Source: Streptococcus mitis (GTDB taxonomy: Bacteria; Bacillota; Bacilli; Lactobacillales; Streptococcaceae). Taken from it: a stretch of 64,000 nt of DNA. Position numbers and translations under genes: made by a program. Under the pieces are notes generated by a model, which saw only the letters and a program-made list of their open reading frames with translations, was not told the origin of the DNA and did not search any database. Positions within the stretch are counted from its first letter, which is position 1. Every line of letters begins with the position of its first letter. Shown piece after piece: positions 41,152 through 50,692 of the stretch. The stretch is from assembly GCF_002096845.1 (NCBI RefSeq), contig NZ_NCVK01000058.1, positions 1-64,000 of the forward strand, read 5' to 3'.

Positions 41152-42015
41152 ATGAATACACTCGCAGAGAAGTTCAGATTGAAAAGAAAAGAGTTGAGAC
41201 TCTCCCAACAAACTCTTGCAGAAGGAATTTGTGAACAAAGTCAGATTAGTAAAATTGAGAGAGGGCATTTCATTCCCTCCGCAGACCTTTTGTTCAAACT
41301 CTCACAACGACTCGAAGTGCCATTAGATTATTTTTTTAATGAACAAATTGAAATTAAATCTAACCTCTCTAATTTCAAGCAATTATCTGCTCGACTATTA
41401 GATGATAGAAATTATGACGATTTGGAATATATTTATAGAATAGAGATTGAACGAAGTACTTTTCTAACACTAGAAGACCGAACTTACCTTGAATGGATTA
41501 AAGCTATTATTGACTTTTATCAATATGACAGTAAGTGTGAGGCTATTTCTTCATTGGAAAATATATTATTAAAAGTCTCTTCAAATACTCTGATTTATTT
41601 AAAGGCGTTGAATACTCTATCTAATTTCTATTCCTTAGTGGGTCGTGAACAAGAATATGAGGCAAACTACTCTCATTTAATGGAGTTATATCAGACAAAA
41701 AATTTTGAGCATCAAGAGTTTTTATTTGGCTACATCAGAGTTCGTTACAACTACGCTCACTACCTAGTATCAAAGGAAAAATATAATGAAGCCATCCAAG
41801 AAGCTCTTGAGACGATTGAACTCTGTAAACAAAGACAGACAAGCTACCAACTGGCTCCTCTACTTATTCTTGTAGGAAATGCTGGGGCCAAATTTCTAGA
41901 CAAAGAACAAGTCAAAAATTATTATATAGAAGCAAGAGAGTTATGTAAGATTTATAACAATCCTTTAATGTTGATGAAGATAGAAAATTATTTGAAGGAA
42001 TTAGATACTGTTTAG
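41152..42015 (+). CDS. tprA: PlcR/Rgg-type quorum-sensing regulator TprA
   Basis: A 287-residue regulator. An XRE-type helix-turn-helix is at about 7-60 (Leu-Ser-Gln-Gln-Thr-Leu-Ala-Glu-Gly-Ile), then a helical TPR-like peptide-binding domain to the end. This is the RRNPP layout of receptors for re-imported peptides. Divergent phrA encodes the cognate signal, so this is the TprA/PhrA pair: TprA represses until PhrA binds. A 13-bp hairpin with a T-rich tail ends the gene. What it controls here besides phrA is open. Confidence 0.92.
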   Translation: MNTLAEKFRLKRKELRLSQQTLAEGICEQSQISKIERGHFIPSADLLFKLSQRLEVPLDYFFNEQIEIKSNLSNFKQLSARLLDDRNYDDLEYIYRIEIERSTFLTLEDRTYLEWIKAIIDFYQYDSKCEAISSLENILLKVSSNTLIYLKALNTLSNFYSLVGREQEYEANYSHLMELYQTKNFEHQEFLFGYIRVRYNYAHYLVSKEKYNEAIQEALETIELCKQRQTSYQLAPLLILVGNAGAKFLDKEQVKNYYIEARELCKIYNNPLMLMKIENYLKELDTV

Positions 42016-42058
42016 TTAATCTTGACATTATAGTTTTTCTGAAACGTTAAATAACCTG

Positions 42059-42096
42059 TAAGGCTGATAGTGAAATGAATACTATCAGCCTTATTT
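42059..42096 (+). terminator. tprA terminator
   Basis: A perfect 13-bp stem (42059-42071 with 42081-42093), loop of 9, then TTTC. Confidence 0.8.
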
Positions 42097-42102
42097 CAAG
42101 TT

Positions 42103-42218
42103 TATATTCTTCGAAAATCTCTTCAAACCACGTCAGCTCTATCTGCAACCTCAAAACAGTGTTTTGAGCAACCTGCGGCTAGCTTCCTAGTTTGCTCTTT
42201 GATTTTCATTGAGTATTA
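42103..42218. repeat. BOX element, internally deleted
   Basis: A 116-bp copy of the repeat seen at 24311. Both ends match closely, but about 38 bases in the middle are missing, including the CTACGGCAAGGCGACG core. It lies between tprA and the next membrane protein gene. Confidence 0.8.
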
Positions 42219-42320
42219 GTCTCTGGTGTTTGTTTAGCGTCTTAAAAAGACATTTGAGAAGATTAGAAACAGTTCTCTCTTTTCTCCTAGTATAATGATT
42301 GGTAGGAAGGGAGAGAAAAG

Positions 42321-42941
42321 ATGAAATCAATGAGAATCTTATTTTTGTTAGCTTTAATTCAAATTAGTTTGAGTAGCTGTTTCCTATGGAAGGAATGCAT
42401 CTTGTCCTTTAAACAAAGTACAGCTTTTTTCATCGGAAGTATGATCTTCGTTTCAGGAATCTGTGCTGGAGTAAATTATCTTTATACCCGTAAGCAAGAA
42501 GTCCATAGTGTCCTAGCCAGTAAGCAGTCAGTGAAGCTTTTTTACAGTATCCTGCTCTTAATTAATTTGTTAGGAGCTGTTCTTGTCTTGTCAGATAACT
42601 TGTTCATTAAAAATACGCTGCAGCAAGAATTAGTTGACTTTTTATTGCCATCCTTCTTTTTCCTATTTGGACTAGATTTGCTGATTTTTTTACCCTTGAA
42701 AAAATACATGCGCGATTTGCTTGCTATGCTAGACAGAAAAAAGACAGTGTTGGTGACTATTTTAGCAACACTTCTCTTCTTAAGAAATCCAATGACCATT
42801 GTCTCACTTCTGATTTATATTGGACTGGGTTTGTTTTTTGCAGCCTATCTTGTCCCAAATTCTGTTAAAAAGGAAGTTTCCTTTTATGGTCATATTTTCC
42901 GAGATCTTGTATTGGTCATTGCTACGCTCATTTTCTTTTAG
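42321..42941 (+). CDS. Hypothetical polytopic membrane protein
   Basis: A 206-residue protein with about six hydrophobic segments and little else; I do not recognise its family. A GGGAGAG site supports the ATG. It precedes the tsaE-GNAT-LCP genes, which have their own promoter, so it may be a separate unit. It is in the same place as an unassigned pneumococcal gene between tprA and tsaE as I recall it. Confidence 0.75.
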   Translation: MKSMRILFLLALIQISLSSCFLWKECILSFKQSTAFFIGSMIFVSGICAGVNYLYTRKQEVHSVLASKQSVKLFYSILLLINLLGAVLVLSDNLFIKNTLQQELVDFLLPSFFFLFGLDLLIFLPLKKYMRDLLAMLDRKKTVLVTILATLLFLRNPMTIVSLLIYIGLGLFFAAYLVPNSVKKEVSFYGHIFRDLVLVIATLIFF

Positions 42942-43013
42942 AGAAAGCTTGTTTTTATGGATGTTATGATGGTAAGTTTAGCAGGAAAATAGACACAAAA
43001 GAAAAGTTTTTGG

Positions 43014-43026
43014 TATAATAAGAGTA
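43014..43026 (+). promoter_or_regulatory. Leaderless promoter of tsaE
   Basis: TGG-TATAAT, with the hexamer at 43014-43019 and the ATG 6 bases later. No ribosome site and only a weak -35; transcription should begin at the start codon. Confidence 0.65.
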
Positions 43027-43469
43027 TGTACACAAAAAATGAAGAAGAGCTACAAGCCTTAGGGGAGCGTTTGGGTCATCTATTAGAAAAGAATGATGTT
43101 TTAATCTTAACTGGAGAACTGGGTGCAGGTAAAACAACCTTTACTAAAGGACTTGCTAAAGGTTTACAGATTTCTCAAATGATTAAAAGTCCAACCTATA
43201 CTATCGTAAGAGAGTATGAAGGCAGATTGCCACTTTATCACCTAGATGTTTATCGAATTGAAGGAGATGCGGATTCTATCGACTTGGATGAATTTCTCTT
43301 TGGTGGAGGTGTGACTGTTATTGAGTGGGGAAATCTCTTAGGAGATGCCTTGCCAGATATTTATTTAGAATTGGAAATTCTAAAAGAAGCAGATGGACGT
43401 CGTTTAAATTTTCAGGCAAAGGGTTTGCGTGCAGAAAAACTCTTAGAGGAGCTTCAACATGGAGTATGA
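43026..43469 (+). CDS. tsaE: tRNA threonylcarbamoyladenosine biosynthesis ATPase TsaE
   Basis: A 147-residue P-loop ATPase that works with TsaB and TsaD to form t6A37 in ANN-decoding tRNAs. Walker A (Gly-Glu-Leu-Gly-Ala-Gly-Lys-Thr-Thr) is at 30-38, and the Ser-Pro-Thr-Tyr-Thr and His-Leu-Asp-Val-Tyr-Arg motifs are present. The start directly follows the -10 box. The next GNAT gene overlaps it by 11 bases. Confidence 0.94.
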   Translation: MYTKNEEELQALGERLGHLLEKNDVLILTGELGAGKTTFTKGLAKGLQISQMIKSPTYTIVREYEGRLPLYHLDVYRIEGDADSIDLDEFLFGGGVTVIEWGNLLGDALPDIYLELEILKEADGRRLNFQAKGLRAEKLLEELQHGV

Positions 43470-43977
43470 ATTGCTCATTAGGGAAGCAGAGCCTGAAGAT
43501 GCAGCTGAATTAGTGGCCTTTTTAAATCGTGTAAGTTTGGAGACAGATTTTACCAGCTTAGACGGAGATGGTATTCTCTTGACCAGTGAGGAGATGGAAA
43601 TATTCCTCAACAAGCAAGCTAGTTCGGACAATCAGATAACCTTACTTGCATTATTAAATGATAAAATTGCTGGTATTGTAAATATCACAGCTGACCAGCG
43701 CAAGAGAGTCCGTCATATTGGAGATTTCTTCATTGTGATTGGAAAAAGATATTGGAATAATGGCTTGGGAAGTTTGTTGCTAGAAGAAGCGATAGAGTGG
43801 GCACAAGCAAGTAGTATTCTGCGTCGTCTCCAGCTGACTGTCCAAACTCGTAATCAAGTAGCAGTCCATCTTTATCAAAAGTATGGCTTTGTAATTGAAG
43901 GTCGCCAAGAGCGTGGAGCATATATAGAAGAAGGGAAATTTATCGATGTTTACTTGATGGGTAAACTGATAGATTAG
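43459..43977 (+). CDS. GNAT acetyltransferase
   Basis: A 172-residue GNAT-family protein. The acetyl-CoA segment around Arg-Tyr-Trp-Asn-Asn-Gly-Leu-Gly-Ser-Leu-Leu is at about 97-107, and the Tyr-Gln-Lys-Tyr-Gly-Phe motif is near 139-144. It overlaps tsaE and lies 7 bases before the LCP gene. Pairing with t6A genes is reminiscent of rimI linkage, but the sequence is not clearly RimI and the substrate is unknown. Confidence 0.85.
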   Translation: MEYELLIREAEPEDAAELVAFLNRVSLETDFTSLDGDGILLTSEEMEIFLNKQASSDNQITLLALLNDKIAGIVNITADQRKRVRHIGDFFIVIGKRYWNNGLGSLLLEEAIEWAQASSILRRLQLTVQTRNQVAVHLYQKYGFVIEGRQERGAYIEEGKFIDVYLMGKLID

Positions 43978-43984
43978 TAGAAAT

Positions 43985-45037
43985 ATGGTTAAAAAAATTA
44001 TTGGAATGGTGCTAGCTTTTCTAGCCGTGACAGTTTTAGGTGTCGGTGTTTTTGCGTATACTATTTATCAGCAAGGCACACAAACCTTATCAAAGACCTA
44101 TAAAAAAATAGGGGAAGAAACCAAGGTTATCGAAGCAACAGAGCCTTTGACCATTCTGTTAATGGGGGTTGATACTGGGAATGTAGAGCGTACAGATCAA
44201 TGGGCTGGAAATAGTGACAGTATGATTTTGCTGACTGTCAATCCTCACACAAAGAAAACGACGATGATGAGTTTGGAACGTGATATCCTGACTAAAATTC
44301 AACATAAAGATGGTAGTATTGAAGAAGCGAAGTTAAACGCTGCCTATGCTGGTGGCGGTGCAGAACTTGCTATAGAAACAATTCAAAAGATGATGAATAT
44401 CCATATCGATCGCTACATTATGGTTAATATGCAAGGATTGCAACAATTGGTAGATGCAGTAGGTGGCATTACCGTCAATAACACGCTAGGTTTCCCAATC
44501 TCTATCAGTGATCAAGAAGAATTTAACACCATTTCTATCGGCGTTGGAGAGCAGACAATAAATGGAGAAGAAGCGCTTGTTTATTCACGCATGCGTTATC
44601 AAGACCCAGAAGGAGACTATGGTCGTCAAAAGCGTCAGCGTGAAGTTATTCAAAAAGTTGTTGAAAAAGTTCTTAGTTTGAATAGTGTCAGTCACTACCA
44701 ATCTATTTTAAAAGCCCTAAGTACTAATATGCAGACTAATATTGATTTGTCTGCGAAAAGTATTCCGAGCTTGTTGGGCTATAAAGATTCATTTAAAACC
44801 ATTGAATCTCAACAATTGAAGGGTGAAGGAGAGATGTTGCAAGGTATTTCTTACCAGATTGTTTCGAGAGAGCATATGTTGGAAATGCAGAATATATTGC
44901 GACGCTCTTTGGGGCAAGAAGAAGTTACCCAGGTCGAAACCAATGCGGTTTTATTTGAAGATTTGTTTGGACGGGTGCCTGTTGCTAATGGGGATAATCA
45001 AGAACAAGGTGTCTTTGTAACAAATGAAGTAGAATAG
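43985..45037 (+). CDS. LytR-CpsA-Psr family ligase
   Basis: A 350-residue membrane-anchored LCP protein. An N-terminal membrane segment (about 5-27) is followed by the extracellular catalytic domain, with Leu-Leu-Met-Gly-Val-Asp and the Arg-rich Arg-Met-Arg-Tyr-x-Asp-Pro-Glu-Gly-Asp-Tyr-Gly-Arg-x-x-Arg-Gln-Arg signature. Such enzymes attach teichoic acids or capsule to peptidoglycan. It sits directly upstream of the cinA operon, as does pneumococcal LytR. No strong ribosome site is seen. A terminator separates it from the competence promoter. Confidence 0.92.
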   Translation: MVKKIIGMVLAFLAVTVLGVGVFAYTIYQQGTQTLSKTYKKIGEETKVIEATEPLTILLMGVDTGNVERTDQWAGNSDSMILLTVNPHTKKTTMMSLERDILTKIQHKDGSIEEAKLNAAYAGGGAELAIETIQKMMNIHIDRYIMVNMQGLQQLVDAVGGITVNNTLGFPISISDQEEFNTISIGVGEQTINGEEALVYSRMRYQDPEGDYGRQKRQREVIQKVVEKVLSLNSVSHYQSILKALSTNMQTNIDLSAKSIPSLLGYKDSFKTIESQQLKGEGEMLQGISYQIVSREHMLEMQNILRRSLGQEEVTQVETNAVLFEDLFGRVPVANGDNQEQGVFVTNEVE

Positions 45038-45064
45038 TTCATTTGTTGATAAAAATAAAAAATC

Positions 45065-45092
45065 AATCGTAGGAAAATTCCTGCGATTTTTT
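45065..45092 (+). terminator. Terminator between LCP gene and cinA
   Basis: AATCGTAGGAA at 45065-45075 pairs with TTCCTGCGATT at 45078-45088 (one G-T pair), then TTTT. It directly precedes the com-box. Confidence 0.8.
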
Positions 45093-45100
45093 CAAAAAAA

Positions 45101-45108
45101 TACGAATA
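45101..45108 (+). promoter_or_regulatory. SigX com-box (cin-box) of cinA
   Basis: TACGAATA, the exact late-competence -10 element recognised by SigX, with a T-rich stretch upstream and cinA 18 bases on. It places cinA-recA-dinF in the competence regulon. Confidence 0.92.
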
Positions 45109-45125
45109 GATAGGTAGGAGGAAAC

Positions 45126-46382
45126 ATGAAAGCAGAAATCATTGCTGTTGGAACAGAGATTTTGACAGGACAGATTGTCAATACCAATGCACAGTTTTTA
45201 TCGGAAAAACTAGCAGAGATTGGGGTAGATGTTTATTTTCAGACGGCTGTAGGAGACAATGAAGCTCGTCTCTTGTCTTTACTTGAGATTGCCAGTCAAC
45301 GTAGCAGTCTGGTGATTTTGACAGGTGGTTTGGGGCCAACTGAGGACGACCTAACTAAACAAACTCTGGCTAAATTTTTAGGGAAAGAATTAGTCTTTGA
45401 TCCTCAGGCGCAGGAGAAGTTAGATGTCTTTTTTGCCCAGCGACCAGACTATGCCCGAACACCGAATAACGAAAGACAAGTCCAAATTGTAGATGGAGCG
45501 ACTCCACTGCCAAACGAAACAGGACTGGCTGTGGGAGGAATATTGGAAGTCGATGGAGTGACCTACGTTGTCCTTCCAGGTCCACCGAGTGAAATGAAAC
45601 CTATGGTCTTAAATCAGCTTCTACCCAAGTTGATAACAGGGAGCAAGCTGTATTCCCGAGTTCTTCGTTTCTTTGGAATTGGCGAAAGTCAGCTGGTGAC
45701 GATTCTGGCTGATTTGATTGATAATCAAACCGATCCGACCTTGGCGCCTTATGCAAAGACAGGAGAGGTAACTCTGCGCTTGTCAACAAAAGCTAGTGGT
45801 CAAGAAGAGGCGAATCAAGTGCTGGATATCTTGGAACATCAAATCTTAGATCGTCAGACTTTTGAAGGCCTTTCTTTACGAGACCTTTGTTATGGGTATG
45901 GGGAAGAGTCCAGTTTGGCCAGCATTGTGGTAGAAAAACTGAAAAAACAAGGGAAAACTATCACGGCTGCAGAGAGTTTAACGGCAGGGCTTTTCCAAGC
46001 CAATGTAGCGGATTTTTCAGGAGCTTCAAGTATATTTAAGGGTGGTTTTGTGACCTATAGCTTGGAGGAAAAATCAAAAATGTTGCATATTCCTGTCAAG
46101 GATTTGGAAGAGCACGGTGTGGTGTCTGAATTTACAGCTCAGAAGATGGCTGAGCAGGCACGAATCAAGACCCAGTCTGATTTTGGCATTAGTTTGACTG
46201 GAGTGGCAGGACCAGATAGCCTCGAAGGACACCCAGCTGGAACAGTCTTCATAGGCTTGGCACAGGAGCATGGAACTAAGGTCGTCAAGGTTAATATTGG
46301 AGGTAGAAGTCGAGCAGATGTACGTCATATTGCGGTTATGCATGCCTTTAACCTAGTTCGCAAGGCTTTATTAAGTGACTAA
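45126..46382 (+). CDS. cinA: Competence-induced protein CinA
   Basis: A 418-residue two-domain protein. The N-terminal MoaB/MogA-like domain (about 1-170) has Thr-Gly-Gly-Leu-Gly-Pro-Thr, and the C-terminal CinA/PncC-type domain (about 255-415) has Glu-Ser-Leu-Thr-Ala-Gly. In streptococci it is induced in competence and helps bring RecA to the membrane; the C-terminal domain relates to nicotinamide-nucleotide amidases. It is the first gene behind the com-box, with AGGAGG, and recA follows after 54 bases. Confidence 0.95.
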   Translation: MKAEIIAVGTEILTGQIVNTNAQFLSEKLAEIGVDVYFQTAVGDNEARLLSLLEIASQRSSLVILTGGLGPTEDDLTKQTLAKFLGKELVFDPQAQEKLDVFFAQRPDYARTPNNERQVQIVDGATPLPNETGLAVGGILEVDGVTYVVLPGPPSEMKPMVLNQLLPKLITGSKLYSRVLRFFGIGESQLVTILADLIDNQTDPTLAPYAKTGEVTLRLSTKASGQEEANQVLDILEHQILDRQTFEGLSLRDLCYGYGEESSLASIVVEKLKKQGKTITAAESLTAGLFQANVADFSGASSIFKGGFVTYSLEEKSKMLHIPVKDLEEHGVVSEFTAQKMAEQARIKTQSDFGISLTGVAGPDSLEGHPAGTVFIGLAQEHGTKVVKVNIGGRSRADVRHIAVMHAFNLVRKALLSD

Positions 46383-46436
46383 CTTTTGATATAATAGTAG
46401 ATAGGTCTGAGGACCATTAGAATGTAGGAGAATAGA

Positions 46437-47603
46437 ATGGCGAAAAAACCAAAAAAATTAGATGAAATTTCAAAAAAATTCGGGGCTGAACGTGAAAAAG
46501 CCTTGAATGACGCTCTTAAATTGATTGAGAAAGACTTTGGTAAGGGTTCAATCATGCGTTTGGGTGAACGTGCGGAGCAAAAGGTGCAAGTGATGAGTTC
46601 AGGTTCTTTGGCTCTTGACATTGCCCTTGGTTCAGGTGGTTATCCTAAGGGACGTATCATCGAAATTTATGGACCAGAGTCATCTGGTAAGACAACAGTT
46701 GCCCTTCATGCAGTTGCCCAAGCGCAAAAAGAAGGTGGTATTGCTGCCTTTATCGATGCGGAACATGCCCTCGATCCAGCTTATGCTGCGGCTCTTGGTG
46801 TTAACATTGACGAATTGCTCTTGTCTCAACCAGACTCAGGAGAGCAAGGTCTTGAGATTGCAGGGAAATTGATTGACTCAGGTGCCGTGGATCTTGTCGT
46901 AGTCGACTCAGTTGCGGCCCTTGTACCTCGTGCGGAAATTGATGGCGATATCGGAGATAGCCACGTTGGTTTGCAGGCTCGTATGATGAGCCAGGCTATG
47001 CGTAAGCTCGGTGCTTCTATCAATAAAACCAAAACAATTGCCATCTTTATCAACCAATTGCGTGAAAAAGTTGGAGTGATGTTTGGAAATCCAGAAACAA
47101 CTCCTGGTGGACGTGCTCTGAAATTCTACGCATCAGTTCGTTTGGATGTTCGTGGAAGTACACAAATCAAGGGAACTGGTGACCAAAAAGACACCAACGT
47201 CGGTAAAGAAACTAAGATCAAGGTCGTGAAAAACAAGGTGGCTCCACCATTTAAGGAAGCCTTCGTTGAAATCATGTACGGAGAAGGGATTTCTAAGACT
47301 GGTGAGCTTTTGAAGATTGCAAGTGATTTGGATATCATCAAAAAAGCAGGAGCTTGGTACTCTTACAAGGATGAGAAAATCGGGCAAGGTTCTGAAAATG
47401 CTAAGAAATACTTGGCAGATCACCCAGAAATCTTTGATGAGATTGACCATCAAGTCCGTGTTCAATTTGGTTTGGTTGATGGAGAAGAAGCTTCTGTAGA
47501 AGGTGTTGAAACTAAAAAAGATGAAGCAGTTCAAGCAGACTCTGTGAATGAAGAAGTAACTCTTGACCTAGGCGATGAGCTTGAAATCGAAATTGAAGAA
47601 TAA
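46437..47603 (+). CDS. recA: Recombinase RecA
   Basis: A 388-residue DNA-dependent ATPase for strand exchange in repair and transformation. Walker A (Gly-Pro-Glu-Ser-Ser-Gly-Lys-Thr-Thr) is at 79-87. The C-terminus is long and acidic. It is transcribed from the upstream com-box and probably also from its own TGATATAAT promoter near 46390. A hairpin terminator follows, partly separating it from dinF. Confidence 0.98.
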   Translation: MAKKPKKLDEISKKFGAEREKALNDALKLIEKDFGKGSIMRLGERAEQKVQVMSSGSLALDIALGSGGYPKGRIIEIYGPESSGKTTVALHAVAQAQKEGGIAAFIDAEHALDPAYAAALGVNIDELLLSQPDSGEQGLEIAGKLIDSGAVDLVVVDSVAALVPRAEIDGDIGDSHVGLQARMMSQAMRKLGASINKTKTIAIFINQLREKVGVMFGNPETTPGGRALKFYASVRLDVRGSTQIKGTGDQKDTNVGKETKIKVVKNKVAPPFKEAFVEIMYGEGISKTGELLKIASDLDIIKKAGAWYSYKDEKIGQGSENAKKYLADHPEIFDEIDHQVRVQFGLVDGEEASVEGVETKKDEAVQADSVNEEVTLDLGDELEIEIEE

Positions 47604-47612
47604 GCTGTCAAA

Positions 47613-47637
47613 GTAGTGGAGAAATCCACTGCTTTTT
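47613..47637 (+). terminator. recA terminator
   Basis: GTAGTGGA-GAAA-TCCACTGC followed by TTTTT. Confidence 0.85.
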
Positions 47638-47682
47638 CGATTCTTTGTTCAAGATTTCAGATTGCCTATAGTTTGCTGTTTC

Positions 47683-47718
47683 TTGTAGCTCCTCTAGAAA
47701 GCTGATATAATAGCCTTA
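47683..47718 (+). promoter_or_regulatory. Leaderless promoter of dinF
   Basis: TTGTAG at 47683-47688, a 17-base spacer, TGA-TATAAT with the hexamer at 47706-47711, and ATG 6 bases later. There is no ribosome site. Confidence 0.65.
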
Positions 47719-49088
47719 TGAATAAAAAACGAACAGTGGACCTGATACATGGTCCAATTCTTCCCTCGCTCTTAAGCTTCGCCTTTCCAATCCTGCTGTC
47801 CAATATTTTTCAACAGCTCTATAATACTGCTGATGTCTTGATTGTTGGGCGTTTTCTTGGTCAAGATTCCTTGGCTGCAGTAGGGGCGACAACTGCCATT
47901 TTTGACCTGATTGTGGGTTTTACTCTTGGAGTTGGCAATGGCATGGGGATTGTCATTGCTCGCTATTATGGGGCTCGGAATTTCATTAAAATCAAGGAAG
48001 CAGTAGCAGCTACCTGGATTTTAGGTGCTCTTTTGAGTATTGTAGTCATGCTGATGGGTTTTCTGGGACTGTATCCTCTCTTGCAATACTTAGATACTCC
48101 CGTAGAAATTCTTCCTCAATCTTATCAATATATTTCTATGATTGTGACTTGCGTGGGTGTTAGTTTTGCTTATAATCTCTTTGCAGGCTTGTTGCGATCT
48201 ATTGGGGACAGTCTGGCAGCTCTTGGTTTCCTGATTTTCTCTGCCTTGGTTAATGTGGTTCTGGATCTCTATTTTATTACGCAACTGCAACTGGGAGTTC
48301 AATCCGCGGGACTTGCTACCATTATTTCGCAGGGTTTATCAGCGGTTCTTTGCTTTTATTATATCCGCAAGAGTGTGCCAGAACTTTTGCCTCAACTCAA
48401 GCATTTCAAATGGGACAAGGCCTTGTACGCGGATCTCTTGGAGCAAGGTTTGGCTATGGGTTTGATGAGTTCAATTGTATCTATAGGCAGTGTGATTTTA
48501 CAGTCTTCTGTTAATACCTTTGGTGCAGTGATTATTAGTGCCCAGACGGCGACTCGACGCATTATGGCCTTTGCCCTTCTTCCTATGACCGCTATTTCTG
48601 CCTCGATGACGACCTTTGCTTCTCAGAATTTAGGTGCTAAGCGCCCAGACCGCATTGTTCAAGGCCTTCGAATCGGCAGTCGTCTAAGCATGTCCTGGGC
48701 AGTTTTTGTTTGTGTCTTCCTCTTTTTTTCCAGTCCTACCTTGGTTTCCTTCTTGGCCAGTTCAACGGATGGATACCTGGTAGAAAACGGTAGTCTCTAC
48801 CTGCAAATCAGCTCAGCCTTTTATCCTATTTTGAGTCTTTTGTTGATTTATCGCAATTGCTTGCAGGGCTTGGGGCAAAAGATCCTTCCTCTGGTTTCCA
48901 GCTTTATTGAATTAATAGGGAAAATCGCTTTTGTGGTCTTGATTATTCCTTGGGCAGGCTATAAGGGTGTTATCCTCTGCGAACCCCTTATCTGGGTTGC
49001 TATGACTATCCAACTGTATTTCTCACTGTTTCGTTACCCCTTGATAAAAGAAGGTAAGGTCATCTTGGCAACCAAAGTGCTATCCTAG
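47718..49088 (+). CDS. dinF: MATE-family efflux protein DinF
   Basis: A 456-residue MATE transporter with twelve predicted membrane helices in two similar halves. In the pneumococcus it is the third gene of cinA-recA-dinF-lytA. Here it can be reached by competence read-through past the recA terminator and by its own leaderless promoter. The autolysin gene that normally follows is absent; yebC begins 97 bases later. Its substrates may include oxidants or drugs, by family analogy. Confidence 0.93.
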   Translation: MNKKRTVDLIHGPILPSLLSFAFPILLSNIFQQLYNTADVLIVGRFLGQDSLAAVGATTAIFDLIVGFTLGVGNGMGIVIARYYGARNFIKIKEAVAATWILGALLSIVVMLMGFLGLYPLLQYLDTPVEILPQSYQYISMIVTCVGVSFAYNLFAGLLRSIGDSLAALGFLIFSALVNVVLDLYFITQLQLGVQSAGLATIISQGLSAVLCFYYIRKSVPELLPQLKHFKWDKALYADLLEQGLAMGLMSSIVSIGSVILQSSVNTFGAVIISAQTATRRIMAFALLPMTAISASMTTFASQNLGAKRPDRIVQGLRIGSRLSMSWAVFVCVFLFFSSPTLVSFLASSTDGYLVENGSLYLQISSAFYPILSLLLIYRNCLQGLGQKILPLVSSFIELIGKIAFVVLIIPWAGYKGVILCEPLIWVAMTIQLYFSLFRYPLIKEGKVILATKVLS

Positions 49089-49184
49089 TTGGATTTGCTG
49101 AATAAAATCTATTTCCTCTAGTGAAAATCGAAAAAACTTGTGTTATAATAAGAAAGATTAAAATGTGAAAAAAGGAGATTCCTA

Positions 49185-49901
49185 ATGGGACGTAAATGGG
49201 CCAATATCGTAGCCAAGAAAACGGCTAAAGATGGAGCTAACTCTAAAGTATATGCAAAATTTGGTGTAGAAATCTATGTAGCAGCTAAAAAAGGTGATCC
49301 AGATCCAGAATCAAACTCAGCTTTGAAATTCGTTATCGACCGTGCTAAACAAGCCCAAGTGCCAAAACACGTTATCGATAAGGCTTTGGATAAGGCTAAA
49401 GGAAATACAGACGAAACCTTTACAGAAGGACGTTACGAAGGTTTTGGACCAAATGGTTCTATGCTGATTGTTGATACTTTGACTTCAAATGTCAACCGTA
49501 CAGCGGCTAATGTCCGTGCAGCTTTTGGTAAAAATGGCGGAAACATGGGTGCTTCAGGTTCGGTTTCATACCTCTTTGACAACAAGGGAGTTATCGTATT
49601 TGCAGGTGAAGATGCCGATGCAGTCTTTGAGCAATTGCTAGAAGCAGATGTGGATGTGGATGATGTAGAAGCAGAAGAAGGGACAATCACAGTTTACACA
49701 GCTCCAACTGACCTTCACAAGGCTATCGTTGCCCTTCGTGAGTCAGGTATTGAAGAATTCCAAGTGACTGAATTGGAAATGATTCCTCAGTCAGAAGTGG
49801 AATTGTCAGGCAATGACCTTGAAACCTTTGAAAAACTTTACAGCGTTCTTGAAGACGACGAAGACGTACAAAAAATCTACACAAACGTAGATGGGTTCTA
49901 A
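49185..49901 (+). CDS. yebC: YebC/TACO1-family protein
   Basis: A 238-residue protein of the YebC/TACO1 family, with the N-terminal Met-Gly-Arg-Lys-Trp-Ala-Asn-Ile and the three-domain layout typical of short-type members. Members are reported as DNA-binding regulators or as factors that help ribosomes through proline stretches. It has its own TATAAT and AAAGGAG. A strong hairpin separates it from the convergent gene. Confidence 0.93.
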   Translation: MGRKWANIVAKKTAKDGANSKVYAKFGVEIYVAAKKGDPDPESNSALKFVIDRAKQAQVPKHVIDKALDKAKGNTDETFTEGRYEGFGPNGSMLIVDTLTSNVNRTAANVRAAFGKNGGNMGASGSVSYLFDNKGVIVFAGEDADAVFEQLLEADVDVDDVEAEEGTITVYTAPTDLHKAIVALRESGIEEFQVTELEMIPQSEVELSGNDLETFEKLYSVLEDDEDVQKIYTNVDGF

Positions 49902-49907
49902 TAGAAA

Positions 49908-49940
49908 AACGAACAGTTTTACTAGCTGTTCGTTTTTTTG
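49908..49940. terminator. Bidirectional terminator after yebC
   Basis: AACGAACAG at 49908-49916 pairs with CTGTTCGTT at 49926-49934, with T residues in both readings. It serves yebC and the convergent gene. Confidence 0.87.
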
Positions 49941-49956
49941 ATATTTGAACTTAGAC

Positions 49957-50619
49957 TCAGGTTTCAGAATCATTTTGTTGCTTGCTTTTTTCTAGACCTA
50001 GACCGACTGCATGTTTTTGGACGAGCAAGAGCTCTCCATTGTCCTGTTTTGCAAAAGTTAAGGTAACAGTCTTAGTCTTGTCTCCAATAGAGATATAGGA
50101 GATTTTTTTCGTATTGTAACCCCCAAGAGTGAAGTCAAACTCGGAATCTGGCTTTCCGTGTTTGTTGATAATATCCTCGTAGTTGGTACCACCTTTTCCT
50201 TTGTTGTCAAGGTCACCTTCGATTAAGGCGTCGAACTGTTCTTGCGTCCAGGTGAAGGTATCGTCTGTCAAGTCGCTTTTTTCTTCGCGTTCCATTGATG
50301 CACTCGTATCCATGTAGGAACGGTTAAACTCCTTGGCATACTCTTTGTAGACATCAGCGTATAGTACCTGAGTCGTAAAGAAAAGTACAACAGAGGCAAC
50401 TGCCAGAGATGTTCCGATAATAGCCATTGTTTTCCGTTTTTTGAGGTTGACGATAAGACCGATAATTCCCAAGATAAATGCGACGATGCCGATGAACAAC
50501 GATAGATAGTTAATAAACGGGATCCAGGATCCTAAAAATGCGATGGCTCCAAAAATGGTTGCTAAGATTCCTAAAACTCTTTGTTCTTCTGGTTTCATTT
50601 GAAAGTTTTCTCTCTTCAT
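49957..50619 (-). CDS. DUF4190-like membrane protein
   Basis: A 220-residue protein with two or three membrane helices in the first 90 residues. The Gly-rich first pair resembles DUF4190, and a soluble C-terminal part (about 110-220) follows with a beta-strand-rich look. The function is unknown; it is the only minus-strand gene between yebC and the MarR operon. Confidence 0.75.
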   Translation of the reverse strand: MKRENFQMKPEEQRVLGILATIFGAIAFLGSWIPFINYLSLFIGIVAFILGIIGLIVNLKKRKTMAIIGTSLAVASVVLFFTTQVLYADVYKEYAKEFNRSYMDTSASMEREEKSDLTDDTFTWTQEQFDALIEGDLDNKGKGGTNYEDIINKHGKPDSEFDFTLGGYNTKKISYISIGDKTKTVTLTFAKQDNGELLLVQKHAVGLGLEKSKQQNDSET

Positions 50620-50692
50620 TGAGTGAATGGATTTCTATCCACAGTAGCTAGTGCTTATTATATAAAAAATCTTGCCTAGTGTCAATTTAAAC

